A stretch of 64,000 nt of DNA from Cryobacterium ruanii (GTDB lineage: Bacteria; Actinomycetota; Actinomycetes; Actinomycetales; Microbacteriaceae): NCBI RefSeq assembly GCF_004404055.1, contig NZ_SOHK01000004.1:27155-91154 (forward strand), read 5' to 3'. The notes beneath the pieces were generated by a model that saw only the letters and a list, made by a program, of their open reading frames with translations, was not told the DNA's origin and did not search any database. Below, in pieces: positions 9,041 through 17,602 of this stretch. Both the position numbers and the translations under genes were made by a program. Each line of letters begins with the position of its first letter. Within the stretch, counting starts at the first letter, position 1.

Positions 9041-9598
9041 CTCGGCGGCGAGGGCCGACTGCTCCTGGCGGCGGGAGCCCATGACGGTGCTCGCCTGCTC
9101 CATGAGGTCGTGCAGCGTGCTCTGCACGAGGTCGACGTTGGGTACGTCTCTCAGAACGAGCGGATGCTCCAGCCCCGAGTTGATCAGCACCGTACCCGAG
9201 TGGAACCCGGCCTGCACCCAGTTCTGCCGCACGCTCACGTCGTAGCCGCGGCTGTGCAGGAGCTCCTGCCGCGTGCGCACGAAGAATCCGTGGCGAAAGA
9301 TAATGCGGCGGGTGGTGATCGTATAGCGCTTGGTGAGCCAGGCGGCGAACGGCAGGAGCCAGCCGAGAACGGCGAGCACGATGGCACCGGCGAGCAGGGC
9401 CGCGTTCTGCCAGGGCTCGGGCAGGTTGCCGAAGAAGTAGCCGGTGGCACCGGCCAGTACGAACAGCAACAGGGTGGGCCAGACGAGCACCCGGGCGTGC
9501 GGACGCAGGCGCGCAACGACCTTCTCAGGCCGACTCTCGCGGGCGTAGCCGGAGGGTTCGGTCTCGTTCGTCTCTTCGAGCGCTTTCTTCTTCTTCAT
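9017..9598 (-). CDS. bacterial PH-domain (bPH2/YdbS-like) membrane protein
   Basis: A 193-residue protein with a charged N-terminus, two hydrophobic helices (about residues 38-80) and a C-terminal bacterial PH-like domain: KRYTITTRRIIFRHGFFVR, then HSRGYDVSVRQ and LRDVPNVDLVQSTLHDL. Members of this DUF304/bPH2 group are membrane proteins of poorly defined role, possibly in envelope homeostasis. It starts nine bases after birA and is co-transcribed with it, an arrangement also found in mycobacteria. Its 3' end overlaps the converging GtrA gene by 24 bases. Confidence 0.82.
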   Translation of the reverse strand: MKKKKALEETNETEPSGYARESRPEKVVARLRPHARVLVWPTLLLFVLAGATGYFFGNLPEPWQNAALLAGAIVLAVLGWLLPFAAWLTKRYTITTRRIIFRHGFFVRTRQELLHSRGYDVSVRQNWVQAGFHSGTVLINSGLEHPLVLRDVPNVDLVQSTLHDLMEQASTVMGSRRQEQSALAAESAFWGRR

Positions 9599-9606
9599 TA
9601 CCTCTA

Positions 9607-10449
9607 TTAATACCGCAGGTGGGTGACATCGCCGGCGGCGACAGACCGTTCCTCACCATCGGCCTGGTTCACGACGGTCAGTCGGCCCTGGGCGTCGATG
9701 CCGGTGGCGGTTCCGACCAGGTCGGTGCCGCCGGGCAGCTCCACCCGCACGGCGCTGCCGAGGGTGCCGCAGAGCGCGGAAACCTCGGCGTGCAGGCCGC
9801 TCTGCTCTGCGTCGCCGTTTGCTTTCACGAAGGCTTCATAGAGTGTGACGAGCTCATGCAGATAGGCGGCGAGCACCGCGTCGGGGTCGGGCACGGTGCG
9901 GGTGACCAGCAGCAGGGAGGTAGAGGTGAGGGTCGGCAGGTCGTGTTCGTCGAGCGAAAGGTTGAGGCCAGCGCCGATGACGATGCCCTGAGCGTCGGGA
10001 AGCAGCTCACACAGAATTCCGCACACCTTGTAGCCGTCGATAAGCACGTCGTTGGGCCATTTGAGGGTTGTGTCGTGGCGGGGGGCCTCGGTCTCTTTGA
10101 CGTCTTCGACCGGTTTTATGTAAGCCTCGACGACTGTTCTGACCGCCCGGGTCATGGCGGCGCCGGCCAGCAGGGGAAACCAGCCAAGGCTCGCCGTCGG
10201 TAACGAATTCCCGGTTTTGGTGCGCGGGCGCACGAGCACTGAGACGGCCAGGGCTTTGCCGGTCGGGGCCAGCCAGACGCGACCGAGCCGGCCACGCCCC
10301 TGGGTCTGGTTGTCGGTGACGATCACCGAGAGGTCGGGCCAGGCGGCGGCATCCGCTGTAGCGAGTTCTCTGAGCACATCGTTGGTCGAGGTGGCCTCGG
10401 ACCGGTACTCGAACCGGCCCACCTCGGTGCGGCTGAGCGAAAACTCCAT
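9607..10449 (-). CDS. birA: biotin--[acetyl-CoA carboxylase] ligase (no DNA-binding domain)
   Basis: About 280 residues. The enzyme activates biotin with ATP and attaches it to the BCCP lysine of biotin carboxylases; the likely client is the AccA3 protein at 18339. Motifs: EATSTNDVLREL, QTQGRGRLGR (biotinyl-AMP loop; usual GRGRxGR), LKWPNDVLIDGYKVCGIL and VIGAGLNLS. There is no N-terminal winged helix, so it is a monofunctional group I BPL and not itself a repressor. ATG 10449 is chosen because GAGAGG lies about ten bases upstream; in-frame ATG 10479 and GTG 10509 are alternatives without a Shine-Dalgarno. Divergent from accD, with an inverted repeat between. Confidence 0.92.
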   Translation of the reverse strand: MEFSLSRTEVGRFEYRSEATSTNDVLRELATADAAAWPDLSVIVTDNQTQGRGRLGRVWLAPTGKALAVSVLVRPRTKTGNSLPTASLGWFPLLAGAAMTRAVRTVVEAYIKPVEDVKETEAPRHDTTLKWPNDVLIDGYKVCGILCELLPDAQGIVIGAGLNLSLDEHDLPTLTSTSLLLVTRTVPDPDAVLAAYLHELVTLYEAFVKANGDAEQSGLHAEVSALCGTLGSAVRVELPGGTDLVGTATGIDAQGRLTVVNQADGEERSVAAGDVTHLRY

Positions 10450-10466
10450 GGTGGCGACCCTCTCGT

Positions 10467-10551
10467 CGGCATAACTCATGCAATTCTGTCGAATGTGACC
10501 GCAAAACACCTATTTCGGGTGGTTTCTGACCACATTGCACGAGTTATGCCG
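10467..10551. promoter_or_regulatory. 18-bp inverted repeat in the birA-accD intergenic region
   Basis: The arms at 10467-10484 and 10534-10551 are reverse complements with one mismatch (17 of 18), separated by 49 bases. They lie between divergently transcribed biotin-ligase and biotin-dependent carboxylase genes. They could be paired operators for a biotin- or lipid-responsive regulator, or a local inverted duplication of the birA 5' end, since the accD-side arm resembles the AGTTATGCC stretch around birA ATG 10479. Function is inference. Confidence 0.5.
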
Positions 10552-10661
10552 GTGGGAGCGGGGTGACCTGGGGCTGGGGAGGGTTTAGAGAGGGGGAACG
10601 TGCAGGGTTGGCGGCAAAAGTTGTGGATTATCGTCAACGGGGAGCGGCCCAGGGGTGCCGG

Positions 10662-10667
10662 TAGAGT
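10662..10667 (+). promoter_or_regulatory. -10 box of a leaderless accD promoter
   Basis: TAGAGT ends six bases before the GTG start at 10674, so transcription is expected to begin at the start codon. No good -35 is visible and accD has no Shine-Dalgarno, both consistent with a leaderless mRNA. Confidence 0.6.
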
Positions 10668-10673
10668 GAAACG

Positions 10674-12278
10674 GTGATTGATAAGACGCCCGCCGCGGCA
10701 CCCGACCTGTATACGACGGCGGGAAAACTCGCTGACCTCAAGCTGCGCTATCACGAAGCCGTGACCGCCAGCGGGGCAACCGCAACCTCGAAGCAGCACG
10801 CCAAGGGCAAAATGACCGCCCGCGAGCGCGTCGACCTGCTGCTCGACCAGGGGTCCTTCGTGGAACTCGACGAGTTCGTCAGGCACCGCACCGTGGCCTT
10901 CGGCATGGAGAAGAAACGGCCCTATGGCGACGCGGTCGTCACCGGAACCGGCACCATCCACGGCCGCCAGGTGGCCGTGTACTCGCAGGACTTCACCATC
11001 TTCGGCGGCTCGCTTGGCGAGGTCGCCGGCGAGAAGATCATCAAGGTGATGGACCTCGCCCTGAAGACCGGCGTGCCCATCATTGGCATTCTCGACTCCG
11101 GCGGAGCGCGAATTCAGGAGGGCGTGGTGGCCCTCGGCAAGTATGGCGAGATTTTTCGTCGCAACACGGCCGCCTCCGGCGTCATCCCCCAGATTTCGAT
11201 CATTTGCGGCCCGGCCGCCGGCGGCGCGGTCTATTCGCCCGCGCTGACCGACTTCGTGATCATGGTCGACAAGACTAGCCAGATGTTCGTCACCGGTCCC
11301 GACGTGATCAAGACCGTCACCGGCGAAGACGTCGGCATGGAAGAGCTTGGCGGCGCCCTCACCCACAACAAGGTGTCGGGCGTCTCGCACTACCTCGCAA
11401 GCGACGAGCCCGATGCGCTCGACTTCGCCCGCGCCCTGCTGAGCTACCTGCCCGACAACAACCTGGCCGAGCTGCCCGTGTTCGACAGCGAGGTAGAGCT
11501 CGAGACAACGGATGCCGACCGTCGCCTCAACACAATCATCCCCGATTCGCCCAACCAGCCCTACGACGTGAAAACGGTCATCGAGCACATCGTCGACAAT
11601 GGCGAGTTCCTCGAAACGCAACCGTTGTACGCGCCGAACATCGTCGTCGGATTCGCCCGCGTCGAGGGCCGCTCGATCGGGATCGTCGCCAACCAGCCCA
11701 ACGCCATGGCCGGCACGCTCAACATTGAGGCAGGCGAGAAGGCCGCCCGCTTCGTGCGGTTCTGCGACGCGTTCTCCATTCCCATTCTCACCCTCGTCGA
11801 CGTGCCGGGCTTTCTGCCCGGCACCGACCAGGAATGGACCGGCATCATTCGTCGTGGGGCCAAGCTGCTCTACGCCTACGCCGAGGCCACCGTGCCGCTT
11901 GTCACCGTCATTCTGCGCAAGGCCTACGGCGGCGCGTACATCGTGATGGGTTCCAAGCAGCTCGGCGCCGACACCAACCTGGCCTGGCCGACCGCGGAGA
12001 TCGCCGTCATGGGCGGGCAGGGCGCCGTGAACATTCTGTACCGCGCCGAGATCAAGGCGGCCGAGCTGGCTGGCGAAGACGTCGCCGCCGTGCGCACCCG
12101 CCTGGCCAACGAATACACCTACAACGTGGCGAGCCCCTTTCTCGCTGCGGAGCGCGGGGAGCTCGACGGCATCATCGAACCGGCCGCCACGCGCGTGTCG
12201 ATCGTTAAGGCGCTACGGGCGCTGCGTACCAAGCGGGCCACGCTCCCCGCCAAGAAGCACGGGAACATCCCGCTCTAA
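10674..12278 (+). CDS. accD5: acyl-CoA (propionyl/acetyl-CoA) carboxylase carboxyltransferase beta subunit
   Basis: A 534-residue subunit that moves the carboxyl group from carboxybiotin to acetyl- or propionyl-CoA, giving malonyl- or methylmalonyl-CoA. Crotonase-fold landmarks: [22 protein letters not shown] and [17 protein letters not shown] (N-domain oxyanion GG), then [13 protein letters not shown] and [14 protein letters not shown] (C-domain). Length and motifs match AccD5/PccB of actinobacteria. The start is GTG 10674 with an immediate -10 box. The stop overlaps accE by one base (TAATG). The biotinylated alpha partner is encoded at 18339. Which acyl-CoA is preferred cannot be settled from the sequence. 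Confidence 0.94.
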   Translation: MIDKTPAAAPDLYTTAGKLADLKLRYHEAVTASGATATSKQHAKGKMTARERVDLLLDQGSFVELDEFVRHRTVAFGMEKKRPYGDAVVTGTGTIHGRQVAVYSQDFTIFGGSLGEVAGEKIIKVMDLALKTGVPIIGILDSGGARIQEGVVALGKYGEIFRRNTAASGVIPQISIICGPAAGGAVYSPALTDFVIMVDKTSQMFVTGPDVIKTVTGEDVGMEELGGALTHNKVSGVSHYLASDEPDALDFARALLSYLPDNNLAELPVFDSEVELETTDADRRLNTIIPDSPNQPYDVKTVIEHIVDNGEFLETQPLYAPNIVVGFARVEGRSIGIVANQPNAMAGTLNIEAGEKAARFVRFCDAFSIPILTLVDVPGFLPGTDQEWTGIIRRGAKLLYAYAEATVPLVTVILRKAYGGAYIVMGSKQLGADTNLAWPTAEIAVMGGQGAVNILYRAEIKAAELAGEDVAAVRTRLANEYTYNVASPFLAAERGELDGIIEPAATRVSIVKALRALRTKRATLPAKKHGNIPL

Positions 12279-12514
12279 TGCCAACTTCGAAGCCCTCAGA
12301 GTTCGATCCGTCCGAGCTGGTTTTCGTGACCGGTCGTGTGAGTGACACCGAAGTGTCGGCGGTGAGCGCCGTCATCCGTGGTCTGTTGCGGGAAGAAACC
12401 GACGAGCGTCGGGCTGCGCCAGAACAGGGTCAGAGCGCTTGGCAGCAGAACCAGCGCCCCATCCGCACGCCGGTGCACCCCGGCATCGGCCGTTGGCGCG
12501 GTTTTACCGGCTGA
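12278..12514 (+). CDS. accE: acyl-CoA carboxylase epsilon subunit
   Basis: A 78-residue small subunit that stimulates assembly and activity of actinobacterial AccA3-AccD5 complexes. Evidence: TAATG overlap with accD, a central helix VSAVSAVIRGLLREE and the C-terminal W-x-R-x(n)-HPGIGRWRGF pattern of the ACC epsilon family. Such proteins are poorly conserved, but position and motif agree. Confidence 0.85.
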   Translation: MPTSKPSEFDPSELVFVTGRVSDTEVSAVSAVIRGLLREETDERRAAPEQGQSAWQQNQRPIRTPVHPGIGRWRGFTG

Positions 12515-12768
12515 CTTCCTGCTGTCGCTCCACCCCTTCGCCCACCCCTTGTCGCCCTACCCCTTTTTCAGACGGAGCCCAGATCAAGAATTCGGGCGCA
12601 GTTCATAAACTGGGCCCAGAGAAGGCTCCCCGAACGCAGCATTGGGCAAAGGGCGTGACCACCGGCATGTCTGTCCTCCTAAATGCCGACTGTGCCGGCG
12701 GGAGCGGTAGTACAGACTAAGAGTGCTCGGTGACGCTCCTGGAGTTTCACCACCAATCATTCGCTAAC
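12515..12768. other. non-coding stretch after accE
   Basis: No convincing gene on either strand; open frames here lack start signals and family similarity. It contains the hairpin at 12594-12617 and the upstream side of the candidate small RNA. Confidence 0.4.
12594..12617 (+). terminator. hairpin after accD-accE
   Basis: GGGC and CAGTT (12594-12603, with one unpaired G) pair with AACTG and GCCC (12608-12617) around a CATA loop: nine base pairs with one G/G mismatch. No T-tract follows, so if it ends accDE transcription it is a U-less terminator. Confidence 0.35.
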
Positions 12769-12871
12769 TAGGGTAAGCGGGCGAATGTGTTGGGGGCGAG
12801 AACGGATGGCATTCGGGTTGTCGTCCTTTCTCGAATAGTCGTTAGGGGATCAGCTTCGGCTGGTCCCCTTT
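12769..12871 (+). ncRNA. candidate small RNA with its own promoter and terminator
   Basis: TAGGGT at 12769-12774 is a good -10 box, predicting a start near 12781. The following 90 bases fold into a first hairpin (CGAGAA and GGA pairing with TCC and TTCTCG, about 12799-12837), then the strong terminator at 12845-12868 and TTT. No gene follows on this strand before the converging operon ending at 13027, so the transcript would be short and free-standing. A 17-codon frame from ATG 12784 (MCWGRERM...) could make it a small-peptide mRNA instead. Not recognised as a known RNA family. Confidence 0.45.
12845..12871 (+). terminator. UUCG-tetraloop terminator
   Basis: GGGGATCAGC (12845-12854) pairs with GCTGGTCCCC (12859-12868) through ten base pairs including one G-U, closed by a TTCG tetraloop, followed by TTT. 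Very stable; the short T-run favours plus-strand use. Confidence 0.75.
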
Positions 12872-13026
12872 CGCGTTTGTCACGGCGCACGACGCGCGCC
12901 GCTACCCAGTCGCACATTCAGCCACTCGCGCCGCAAAGCCCGCGCACGTTCAGGCATTCGCCGCACCGCCTACTCGCGCCGCGAAGCAGCCACACCGGTT
13001 CCACTCGCACGGCAGCGCGCGCACCT

Positions 13027-14073
13027 TCAGGCAGAGGCGGCGGGCACAACCTGCCGGGGAATTTCCATCCACAGGTCGACCTCGTCATTGGAGGAGTCCG
13101 GTCCCAGTGCACTCACCGCAGGGTCGGGACTGCTCAGGCCCACCACGGTGACCGCGATGGTCGCACTGTCGGCCGACGTGCGGGCGATGATCTTGTCGGC
13201 GTTCGTGTGCGCGATAGCGGTCGCGAGAGTGTTGAGCACGGTCTCCAGGTCGGAACCGTTGAGGTCGTCGATGCCGCCTTCGTCGAGCAGGGTGACGCTC
13301 GCGCCGCGTCGCCGGGCAGTCATGACCTGCTCCCGTACCGCGTTGTTGAGCAGTCGCCGCCCGCGGATCTCGTCGCGAATGGCCGCTTCGAGCAACCGGC
13401 ATTCCTGACGGTCTTCCTCACTCAGATCGCCGTTGCTCTCACTGATTCGTCGCAGCATCGGCATGGCCAGGCGCATGGTCTGCGTCAGCCGCACCTGACG
13501 CTCGTAGAGGTGCGCTTCCTGGGCGGCATGCCAGCCGCTTGCCTCACGCTCGGCCCGCCCATACTGGCGGGCATCCCGCCCGGCCTTCACGAGAGCCCGG
13601 GATAGCAGCCCCGCGGCCACCACCCAGACCACGCTGCCGATAACCCCCATGTGCCCCAGGTCGCCGACCCCGGCCCAGAGCACGCTGTGCACCACGAGGG
13701 CGCCGACACCCAGCAGGGCCAGCTGCGGGCGCTTGCGCGTGGCTGTGATCGTCATGAGGGTGCCGATGGCGGCGACGTACCAGGTGGCGTAGCCGAGGTT
13801 GCCGGATGACCCGTCGAGCTGGCTGCCCACGATCAGCGGAACCGCGATCGCGACCGCCACGTTGAACAGGGCCAGCGGCAACGACATACGCATCGGGCTG
13901 TTGGGCCAGAGGCTCGCGATCGTCGCCACCACGAACAACCCCATGGCCACCAGGATCGGCATCGAGGAGGCCGGTTCGTTGATCGAATACAGGCCGAGCA
14001 GCACGTGGTAGCCCGAAAAACAGGCCGCGACGATGAGGGTCAAAGTGCGGGAGACGACGACGACTCCGGTCAT
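13027..14073 (-). CDS. membrane protein, sensor-kinase-like without ATPase domain
   Basis: A 348-residue protein of unrecognised family. The first 170 residues hold about six hydrophobic helices. A predicted helical linker (ERQVRLTQTMRLAMPML) and a region resembling a dimerisation domain follow: DRQECRLLEAAIRDEIRGR, then VMTARRRGASVTLLDEGG. The C-terminus is short and has no N, G1 or G2 box, so ATP binding and autophosphorylation are unlikely. Its start overlaps the histidine kinase stop by four bases, placing it third in a regulator-kinase-this operon. It probably senses the same signal or modulates the kinase; this is inferred from linkage only. Confidence 0.7.
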   Translation of the reverse strand: MTGVVVVSRTLTLIVAACFSGYHVLLGLYSINEPASSMPILVAMGLFVVATIASLWPNSPMRMSLPLALFNVAVAIAVPLIVGSQLDGSSGNLGYATWYVAAIGTLMTITATRKRPQLALLGVGALVVHSVLWAGVGDLGHMGVIGSVVWVVAAGLLSRALVKAGRDARQYGRAEREASGWHAAQEAHLYERQVRLTQTMRLAMPMLRRISESNGDLSEEDRQECRLLEAAIRDEIRGRRLLNNAVREQVMTARRRGASVTLLDEGGIDDLNGSDLETVLNTLATAIAHTNADKIIARTSADSATIAVTVVGLSSPDPAVSALGPDSSNDEVDLWMEIPRQVVPAASA

Positions 14074-15443
14074 GATCGGGTGCCCCCGTCGCGTCCGGTG
14101 AGAGAGCCCGTGTTCTTGGCAGCCTCGTCCGTGCCCTGCACGTCGGGGCGCGGCCAGGTGAGGGTGATCGTCGTGCCGCGCCCGGGGCTCGTGCGCAGCT
14201 TGGCCACGCCGCCGGCGGTCGCTACTCGGTCATGGATCGAAACCCGCAAGCCCAGGCGGGCGCTGGCGACACCGGCCACCTCGAAACCGCGGCCGGTGTC
14301 GGTGACGGTGATGGTGCATCCGTTCTGGTCGTTGCCGCCGATGGTGAGCCGCCGCGATGGGGCGGGACCGGCATGCTGAACGCTGTTGACCATGGCCTGA
14401 ACGCTGGCCGAGTACAGTGCCTCCGCCGCATGCTCCGGAATGCTCAGTCCGTCGACGTGCAGCTCGGTCACGGTGAACACGCCGGTCTCGGTCGCAGCCG
14501 CGCGAAGCCGCGCGGCAAGCTTGCCCACGGCGACCGAGGCGTCGTCGAGGCTGCGCTCCCCGCTCGCTTCCTGCAAGCGGATGATGGCGCTGCGAGCCAT
14601 TGCGGCTGCCAGTTCGGCGCCCTTCTCGTTGCGCGCGCCCGCCGCGGAGAGCAGCGTCGCGAGCACACTGTCGTGCACGATGGAGTCGACCTCGACCCGT
14701 TCCACTTCGGTGGCATGGTGACGCACCGCCACCGAATATTTGGATAGGGCGTTGGACTGGGCGGTGTCGACCTTGGCCGTGGCCTCGCGCAGCACATAGA
14801 TGATGATGAGCACGACGCCGCCGAGCAGCATGGCGTAGCAGGCGTCGAGCACGGCGAGCAGCGTCCCGGCTTCGCCACCGGAAGGGAGCACCCGCACCAG
14901 TCCGAAGGCAACCGGGGTTACCACCGTGTAGGCGGCGGCCCAAAACAACGGGAAGGCGATCGCCGCGCACGAGGTGGCCACCGCGCACAGGTACCAGAGC
15001 CAGGGTTTGTTGTCGAGCACGAGCGTGTGATCGCGCATGAGCAGCGGCCAGATGAGAAGCGCTACGAGGTAGACGACGGATACGGTTGCGGCCGCGAAGC
15101 GGATGCCCCGCCGGAACACGGTCTGAATCACAAAGATCAGGATCGACAGGCCGAGCAGGGCGGAAACGACGACGGCCGCGACGGTTTTACGGCCTTCCAG
15201 CTGCTCGAGCATGAACGGCAGGGTCTGCACGGCGAAGATCACCGCGACTGCGGCCACCGATCGGGACAGCGCGATTTCGATCTGCGCGTGGCTGATCGGG
15301 TTGCGCGGCTGCCGGGCGCGGCCGAACAGACTGCCCTCGACTTTGAGTTCGTCAATACCGATGGCGCTGAACGGCTGCGTCTCCGTCGCGACCAGGGTGC
15401 TCGTGGTGCGTCGGTCGCCCACACGGGCGGCCCGTTTAGACAC
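14070..15443 (-). CDS. two-component sensor histidine kinase (NarL/LuxR-partner type)
   Basis: About 457 residues. A roughly 60-residue cytosolic N-terminus is followed by about six membrane helices, a dimerisation helix with the phospho-acceptor in VDSIVHDSVLATLLSAAG, then an HATPase_c domain: MVNSVQHAG (N box), TDTGRGFEV (G1) and RLGLRVSIHDRV plus GRGTTITLTWP (G2). The HD pair and its partner fit the HisKA_3/DegS-like class. The start is ambiguous: GTG 15443 overlaps the response-regulator stop by eight bases (GTGTCTAA), while GTG 15497 would overlap by 62. I chose the shorter overlap. The signal is unknown. Confidence 0.85.
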   Translation of the reverse strand: MSKRAARVGDRRTTSTLVATETQPFSAIGIDELKVEGSLFGRARQPRNPISHAQIEIALSRSVAAVAVIFAVQTLPFMLEQLEGRKTVAAVVVSALLGLSILIFVIQTVFRRGIRFAAATVSVVYLVALLIWPLLMRDHTLVLDNKPWLWYLCAVATSCAAIAFPLFWAAAYTVVTPVAFGLVRVLPSGGEAGTLLAVLDACYAMLLGGVVLIIIYVLREATAKVDTAQSNALSKYSVAVRHHATEVERVEVDSIVHDSVLATLLSAAGARNEKGAELAAAMARSAIIRLQEASGERSLDDASVAVGKLAARLRAAATETGVFTVTELHVDGLSIPEHAAEALYSASVQAMVNSVQHAGPAPSRRLTIGGNDQNGCTITVTDTGRGFEVAGVASARLGLRVSIHDRVATAGGVAKLRTSPGRGTTITLTWPRPDVQGTDEAAKNTGSLTGRDGGTRS

Positions 15444-16143
15444 CGCGGTCGGCTTCGGTGGTGTCGAGTCCCGGCAGGATTCCGTCTTCGACGGCACGGC
15501 GCAGCAGGTCGACCTTGGTCGGCGCAGGGCGGCCGACCTCGACGTACTTCACCCGAATGCGATCGAGGTATTCCCGAGCGGTGGAGTGCGCGATACCGAG
15601 TTGCATGGCGACCATCTTCAGCGGTAGGCCCGAAGCGTAGAGGTGCAGCACGTCGCGTTCGCGGCGGCCGAGCTGCGCCTTGGCAAAGTCCCGGTCGGCG
15701 TCGATTGCGGTGGCCCACTCGAGGTTGTTGAGCACATCGCCGCGGGCGACCGAGGCAACGGCAGCCATCACCGTGGTCGTCGGCGACGACTTGGGAATGA
15801 CACCGGCCGCTCCGGCGGCGAGGGCCTCTCGCACCGAGGCGACCCGGTCGGCAATGCTGTGCACGAGTACGGCGGAACCGGTGGTTGCCACCAGGTGCAC
15901 GTTGTCGGTCACGAGCGACCCGTCGCCAAGGGACAGGTCGAGCACGATCACGTCGCACTGACGCCCAGCGAGGCCGTCGACGAGGGCCTGCGCGGTGGCC
16001 GCCGCGAACAGCACCTCATAGCCGGCATTCTCGCAGGCGGCCTGCAGGCCCAGCCGCACCGACTCGTGGTCGTCGACGATACCGACGCGAACGGGAGCCG
16101 GGGTGGGGGTGAATGGTTCGGGATCAGTAGCTGCGTGACTCAC
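15436..16143 (-). CDS. NarL/FixJ-type response regulator
   Basis: A 235-residue regulator. The receiver domain (about residues 18-130) has VGIVDDHESVR (acidic pocket), VIVLDLSLGDGS (phosphorylated Asp), VLVHSIAD (conserved Ser/Thr region) and GVIPKSS (Lys). The C-terminal LuxR helix-turn-helix is GRRERDVLHLYASGLPLKMV, then LGIAHSTAREYLDRIR. First gene of the three-gene signalling operon and partner of the kinase it overlaps. Targets unknown. About 40 bases separate it from the upstream methyltransferase gene, so read-through from there is possible. Confidence 0.88.
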   Translation of the reverse strand: MSHAATDPEPFTPTPAPVRVGIVDDHESVRLGLQAACENAGYEVLFAAATAQALVDGLAGRQCDVIVLDLSLGDGSLVTDNVHLVATTGSAVLVHSIADRVASVREALAAGAAGVIPKSSPTTTVMAAVASVARGDVLNNLEWATAIDADRDFAKAQLGRRERDVLHLYASGLPLKMVAMQLGIAHSTAREYLDRIRVKYVEVGRPAPTKVDLLRRAVEDGILPGLDTTEADRGV

Positions 16144-16181
16144 GGTAGGGCTGCCTTCGGGTTGTCTAGTCTCAACGATAG

Positions 16182-17498
16182 CTATTTGCAGAGCAGTGCG
16201 ACGGCTTCGACGTGATGTGTATTGGGGAACAGGTCGAAGGCGCGCAGGGTCTTCAGTTCGTAGCCCTGCTTGCGAAACAACGAGACGTCGCGGGCGAGCG
16301 CCACCGGGTCACAAGCCACATAGACGATTTGCTGCGGTGCGAGGGCGACCAGCTGGTCTACGACGGCCTTGCCGGCACCGGAGCGCGGCGGGTCGAGCAC
16401 GACGGTCGCGGCGGCGAGGCGGGCGCGCTCGGCGGCATCGGCTTCGCGCAGCAGACGCTGCAGAAAGCGGTCGACCCGGTCGGCTTCGGCGGTGGCGCCG
16501 GCCCATTCCTTGAGGTTGCGGGCGGCGAAGGCCACCGCTTCCGGGTCGCTCTCCACCGAGGTGATGCGGGTCGTCGGGCCGAATTTGTCGCCGACAGCCG
16601 CGGCGAGCAGGCCGACGCCGCCGTAGAGGTCGAGGTTAGAGGCGCGCGGGTCGAACGTGGTGGGATCGATGATGTTCTGCACGGCGTGGTACAGGGTGTC
16701 GGCGGCCATCGAGTGCACCTGCCAGAAGCCGGAGCGGTCCAACTCGAACTCGCGATCGGCGACGATCTCATGAATTAGGCCGTGCGGCACCCGCTTGGGC
16801 TTGCCGTTGCCATCCCTGGCCGAGACCAGCACCTGAACGTCGCCCTTGCTCGGCGCGACCAGGTCGACCGAGGCGGCGTTGTGAAACAGGGTGTCGAGCG
16901 GGGCCCGCAATTCGAGCTCGTGCTCCGCGAGCGGCAGATCGTCGATGGGAATGACCCGGTGGCTGCGCGCGGCGTACGGGCCGATGGTTCCGTCGGCCGC
17001 CACGTGCAGGCTCACCCGGGTGCGCCATCCGGTTCCGTCCATCGCGTCGCCGGGACTGGCCTTCGCACTGACCGCGACCGGCTCCACGACGACATCAGTG
17101 GCGATCCCGGCCATGCGCTGCAGAGCGTCGGCGAGAACCTGTCGCTTGAGTTCGCGCTGGAAACCGAGCTCGATATGACCGAATTCAGCCCCGCCAGCGC
17201 GGTCCTCGGGAGCGCGATCAACGGATGCCGCGCCCCAGATATGCGGCTGCCGCTTCGGAGCCGCGTTGATAACGGCAACCGTCTCGGCGCGCCAGAAGCT
17301 CTTGTGGTTGGCCTCGGTGAGGCGAGCGCGCACGCGTTCGCCGGGCAGGGTATCGCTGACGAAAATGACGCGGCCCTCGTGGCGGGCGACGAAGATTCCG
17401 CCGTGGGCGACGTTGGTGATGTCCAGCTCAAGCTCATCGCCGACGGTCGCTGCGGTTGTCGGGGCGGGGCCCTGGGCCTGGTGACTCATGTTGCTCAT
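16182..17498 (-). CDS. TRAM-domain 23S rRNA (uracil-5)-methyltransferase (RlmD/TrmA family)
   Basis: A 438-residue SAM-dependent RNA m5U methyltransferase. The N-terminal TRAM domain has LELDITNVAHGGIFVARHEGRV and ERVRARL. The catalytic domain has SGFWQVH, LDLYGGVGLLA (SAM site), VVLDPPRSGAGKAVVDQL and VYVACDPVALARD with the nucleophilic Cys. The four iron-sulfur cysteines of E. coli RlmD are absent (the matching stretch reads DRAPEDRAGGAEFGH), as I recall for actinobacterial members. The exact uridine target is not readable from sequence. It separates the accDE side from maf, an insertion relative to the mycobacterial order. Confidence 0.88.
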   Translation of the reverse strand: MSNMSHQAQGPAPTTAATVGDELELDITNVAHGGIFVARHEGRVIFVSDTLPGERVRARLTEANHKSFWRAETVAVINAAPKRQPHIWGAASVDRAPEDRAGGAEFGHIELGFQRELKRQVLADALQRMAGIATDVVVEPVAVSAKASPGDAMDGTGWRTRVSLHVAADGTIGPYAARSHRVIPIDDLPLAEHELELRAPLDTLFHNAASVDLVAPSKGDVQVLVSARDGNGKPKRVPHGLIHEIVADREFELDRSGFWQVHSMAADTLYHAVQNIIDPTTFDPRASNLDLYGGVGLLAAAVGDKFGPTTRITSVESDPEAVAFAARNLKEWAGATAEADRVDRFLQRLLREADAAERARLAAATVVLDPPRSGAGKAVVDQLVALAPQQIVYVACDPVALARDVSLFRKQGYELKTLRAFDLFPNTHHVEAVALLCK

Positions 17499-17602
17499 CT
17501 AACGATGATCCCACACACCCTCCCCGACCGCCCTCTGCGCACCTGACTGGTGCAGTGGGCCTGATTGAATGGATGCTCCCCCTCCCGTTCACGAAGGACA
17601 GC

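Noticed and set aside
9607..10449. BirA as its own repressor
   Set aside because: No N-terminal winged helix; the protein starts directly with the catalytic domain.
12787..13605. 272-codon plus-strand frame through the candidate small RNA and into the converging operon
   Set aside because: Overlaps the terminator hairpin and is antisense to the kinase-like gene; no domain seen.
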